Of a stretch of 19,932 bases of DNA, positions 19,096 to 19,932 are shown piece by piece. This DNA is from JBJXHB01 sp046160725 (GTDB lineage Bacteria > Pseudomonadota > Gammaproteobacteria > Burkholderiales > Burkholderiaceae_C), in the NCBI GenBank assembly GCA_046160725.1, contig JBJXHB010000285.1, forward strand, positions 1 through 19,932. Direction: 5' to 3'. Position numbers and translations under genes: made by a program. Below the pieces are notes generated by a model. It worked only from the letters and a program-made list of their open reading frames with translations. It ran no database searches and was not told where the DNA came from. Each line of letters opens with the position of its first letter. Position 1 is the stretch's first letter.

Positions 19096-19932
19096 GATGA
19101 ACAGGAGACTTCCAGTTTCTGTGCCCAGTCGGGCGGGAACCCGGCGTCGGCCGAGTGCTCGGGTTGTTCGTCATAGGGGCGGCTGAGAATTTTCATCAGT
19201 CGGTCGACCTCGGTGAAGTCGCCTGCCTGGGCACGTTGGATCGCGACATCCGCCATGTGGTTGCGCAGCACGACGTTGGGGTTGGTGCGGCGCATCCGCG
19301 GGCCGCGCTCGGCATCCTGCGAGCCCTCGGCCGCCAGCCGGGTGTCGTAGCGTGAGGCCCAGGCGTCAAAAGCCTCGCGGTTCATGAACAGGTCGCGCAT
19401 GGCACGGCGGTCCGGATGGTCCGTCGGCCCGCTACGCCAGCCGCAAAGCCGCCGCCAGGCGATGGTGAAGTCCACGCGGTCGGCCGCCATCCGCTTGAGC
19501 AGGTCGTCGGCCAGCGCGACGTCGTCGGGTTGTACGGCGGCCAGGCCGAGCTTGGCGCGCATCCGTTGCTGCATGGCCGAGGCGAACTCGTCCTTGTAGG
19601 TGTCCAGCGCGCCCAGCACCGCGTCCTGGTCGCCATCGACCAATGGCAGCAGCGCATGGGCCAGGGCATGCAGGTTCCAGAACGCGATCGACGGGTGCCG
19701 GAAGGAGGCGTAGCGGCCCTCCGTGTCCGTGTGGTTGCAGACATGGCCGGGATCGAAGGCATCGAGAAAGCCGTAGGGGCCATAGTCGATGGTCAGGCCC
19801 AGGATGGACATGTTGTCGGTGTTCATCACGCCGTGACAGAAGCCGACGGCCTGCCAGTCCGCCATGAGACGGGCGGTGCAGCGTGCCACGTCTTCCAGCA
19901 TCGCGATGACCGGCCGAGGCGCGTCGGCGCAG
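19092..19932 (-). CDS. selO: SelO/YdiU protein AMPylase, partial (N-terminus beyond window)
   Basis: SelO is a kinase-fold enzyme that transfers AMP, not phosphate, to protein hydroxyls; it was linked to redox homeostasis in E. coli. The visible 280 residues include GFCHGVMNTDNMSILGLTID, the metal-binding DYGPYGFLD, then DPGHVCNHTDTEGRY. The C-terminal part has NPNVVLRNHMADVAI and the end LEVSCSS. The frame is open to the window edge, so the N-terminal half (about 210 residues, including the nucleotide loop) is missing here. The two cysteines, in GHVCNH and in the terminal CSS, match the pair reported to form a regulatory disulfide in E. coli; the latter is Sec in animal SelO. Its stop overlaps msrB. 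Confidence 0.95.
   Translation of the reverse strand, partial: CADAPRPVIAMLEDVARCTARLMADWQAVGFCHGVMNTDNMSILGLTIDYGPYGFLDAFDPGHVCNHTDTEGRYASFRHPSIAFWNLHALAHALLPLVDGDQDAVLGALDTYKDEFASAMQQRMRAKLGLAAVQPDDVALADDLLKRMAADRVDFTIAWRRLCGWRSGPTDHPDRRAMRDLFMNREAFDAWASRYDTRLAAEGSQDAERGPRMRRTNPNVVLRNHMADVAIQRAQAGDFTEVDRLMKILSRPYDEQPEHSADAGFPPDWAQKLEVSCSS

Noticed and set aside
17945..19174. Upstream extension of the BolA frame to 19174 (518 codons)
   Set aside because: It would run out of frame through yciB and msrB, both firmly identified; only the C-terminal hundred residues match a family.
1..19932. Mobile elements, prophage, CRISPR, tRNA or rRNA
   Set aside because: No transposase, integrase, direct-repeat array, cloverleaf or rRNA-like segment was seen on either strand; base composition looks uniform throughout.

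Overview
The window reads as an ordinary stretch of chromosome from a high-GC betaproteobacterium, most likely order Burkholderiales (Rubrivivax/Leptothrix/Ideonella-like or Comamonadaceae-like). This placement rests on strong G/C bias at third codon positions and on gene neighbourhoods I recognise from that order: dapC-dapD; smc-zipA-ligA; and selO-msrB-yciB-bolA-ppiC. It was not checked by any search. I see no rRNA, tRNA, CRISPR array, insertion sequence, phage gene or attachment site. Coding density is very high and no gap between genes exceeds about 210 bases.

Layout. (1) 1-2807, minus strand: a periplasmic peroxiredoxin, a small SET-domain methyltransferase, dapC and the first two thirds of dapD (cut by the window edge). 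The last two are consecutive steps of the succinylase branch of lysine/diaminopimelate synthesis. (2) 3017-3856, plus: an unrecognised 279-residue helical protein, convergent with queF (minus, 3884-4348), the last step of preQ1 synthesis for queuosine. (3) 4546-12216, plus: a tightly packed operon smc, zipA-like, GNAT acetyltransferase, ligA, def. It combines chromosome organisation, division-ring anchoring, DNA joining and N-terminal deformylation; four of the five are core functions and all four junctions are short or overlapping. A BASS-family transporter (12276-13166) follows on the same strand. (4) 13281-15281, plus: a large secreted FecR/DUF6600-type protein with a Trp-rich triplicated module and a long Pro-rich tail. 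(5) 15309-16668: a divergent pair, tesA-like SGNH esterase (minus) and a YbbA/LolD-like ABC ATPase (plus), whose start codons are about 34 bases apart; no permease gene follows. (6) 16762-19932, minus: selO (5' end outside the window), msrB, yciB, bolA-like and a periplasmic parvulin PPIase, probably one transcription unit with envelope and redox themes.

I do not see a clearly new multi-gene system. The items most worth a second look are the intrinsic terminator placed just upstream of smc, the Trp-repeat architecture of the FecR/DUF6600 protein, the start-stop coupled selO-msrB pair with both SelO redox cysteines retained, the bacterial SET protein with a complete post-SET zinc tetrad, and the unrecognised 3017-3856 gene. 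Most other long open frames are antisense or frame-shifted shadows caused by high GC.
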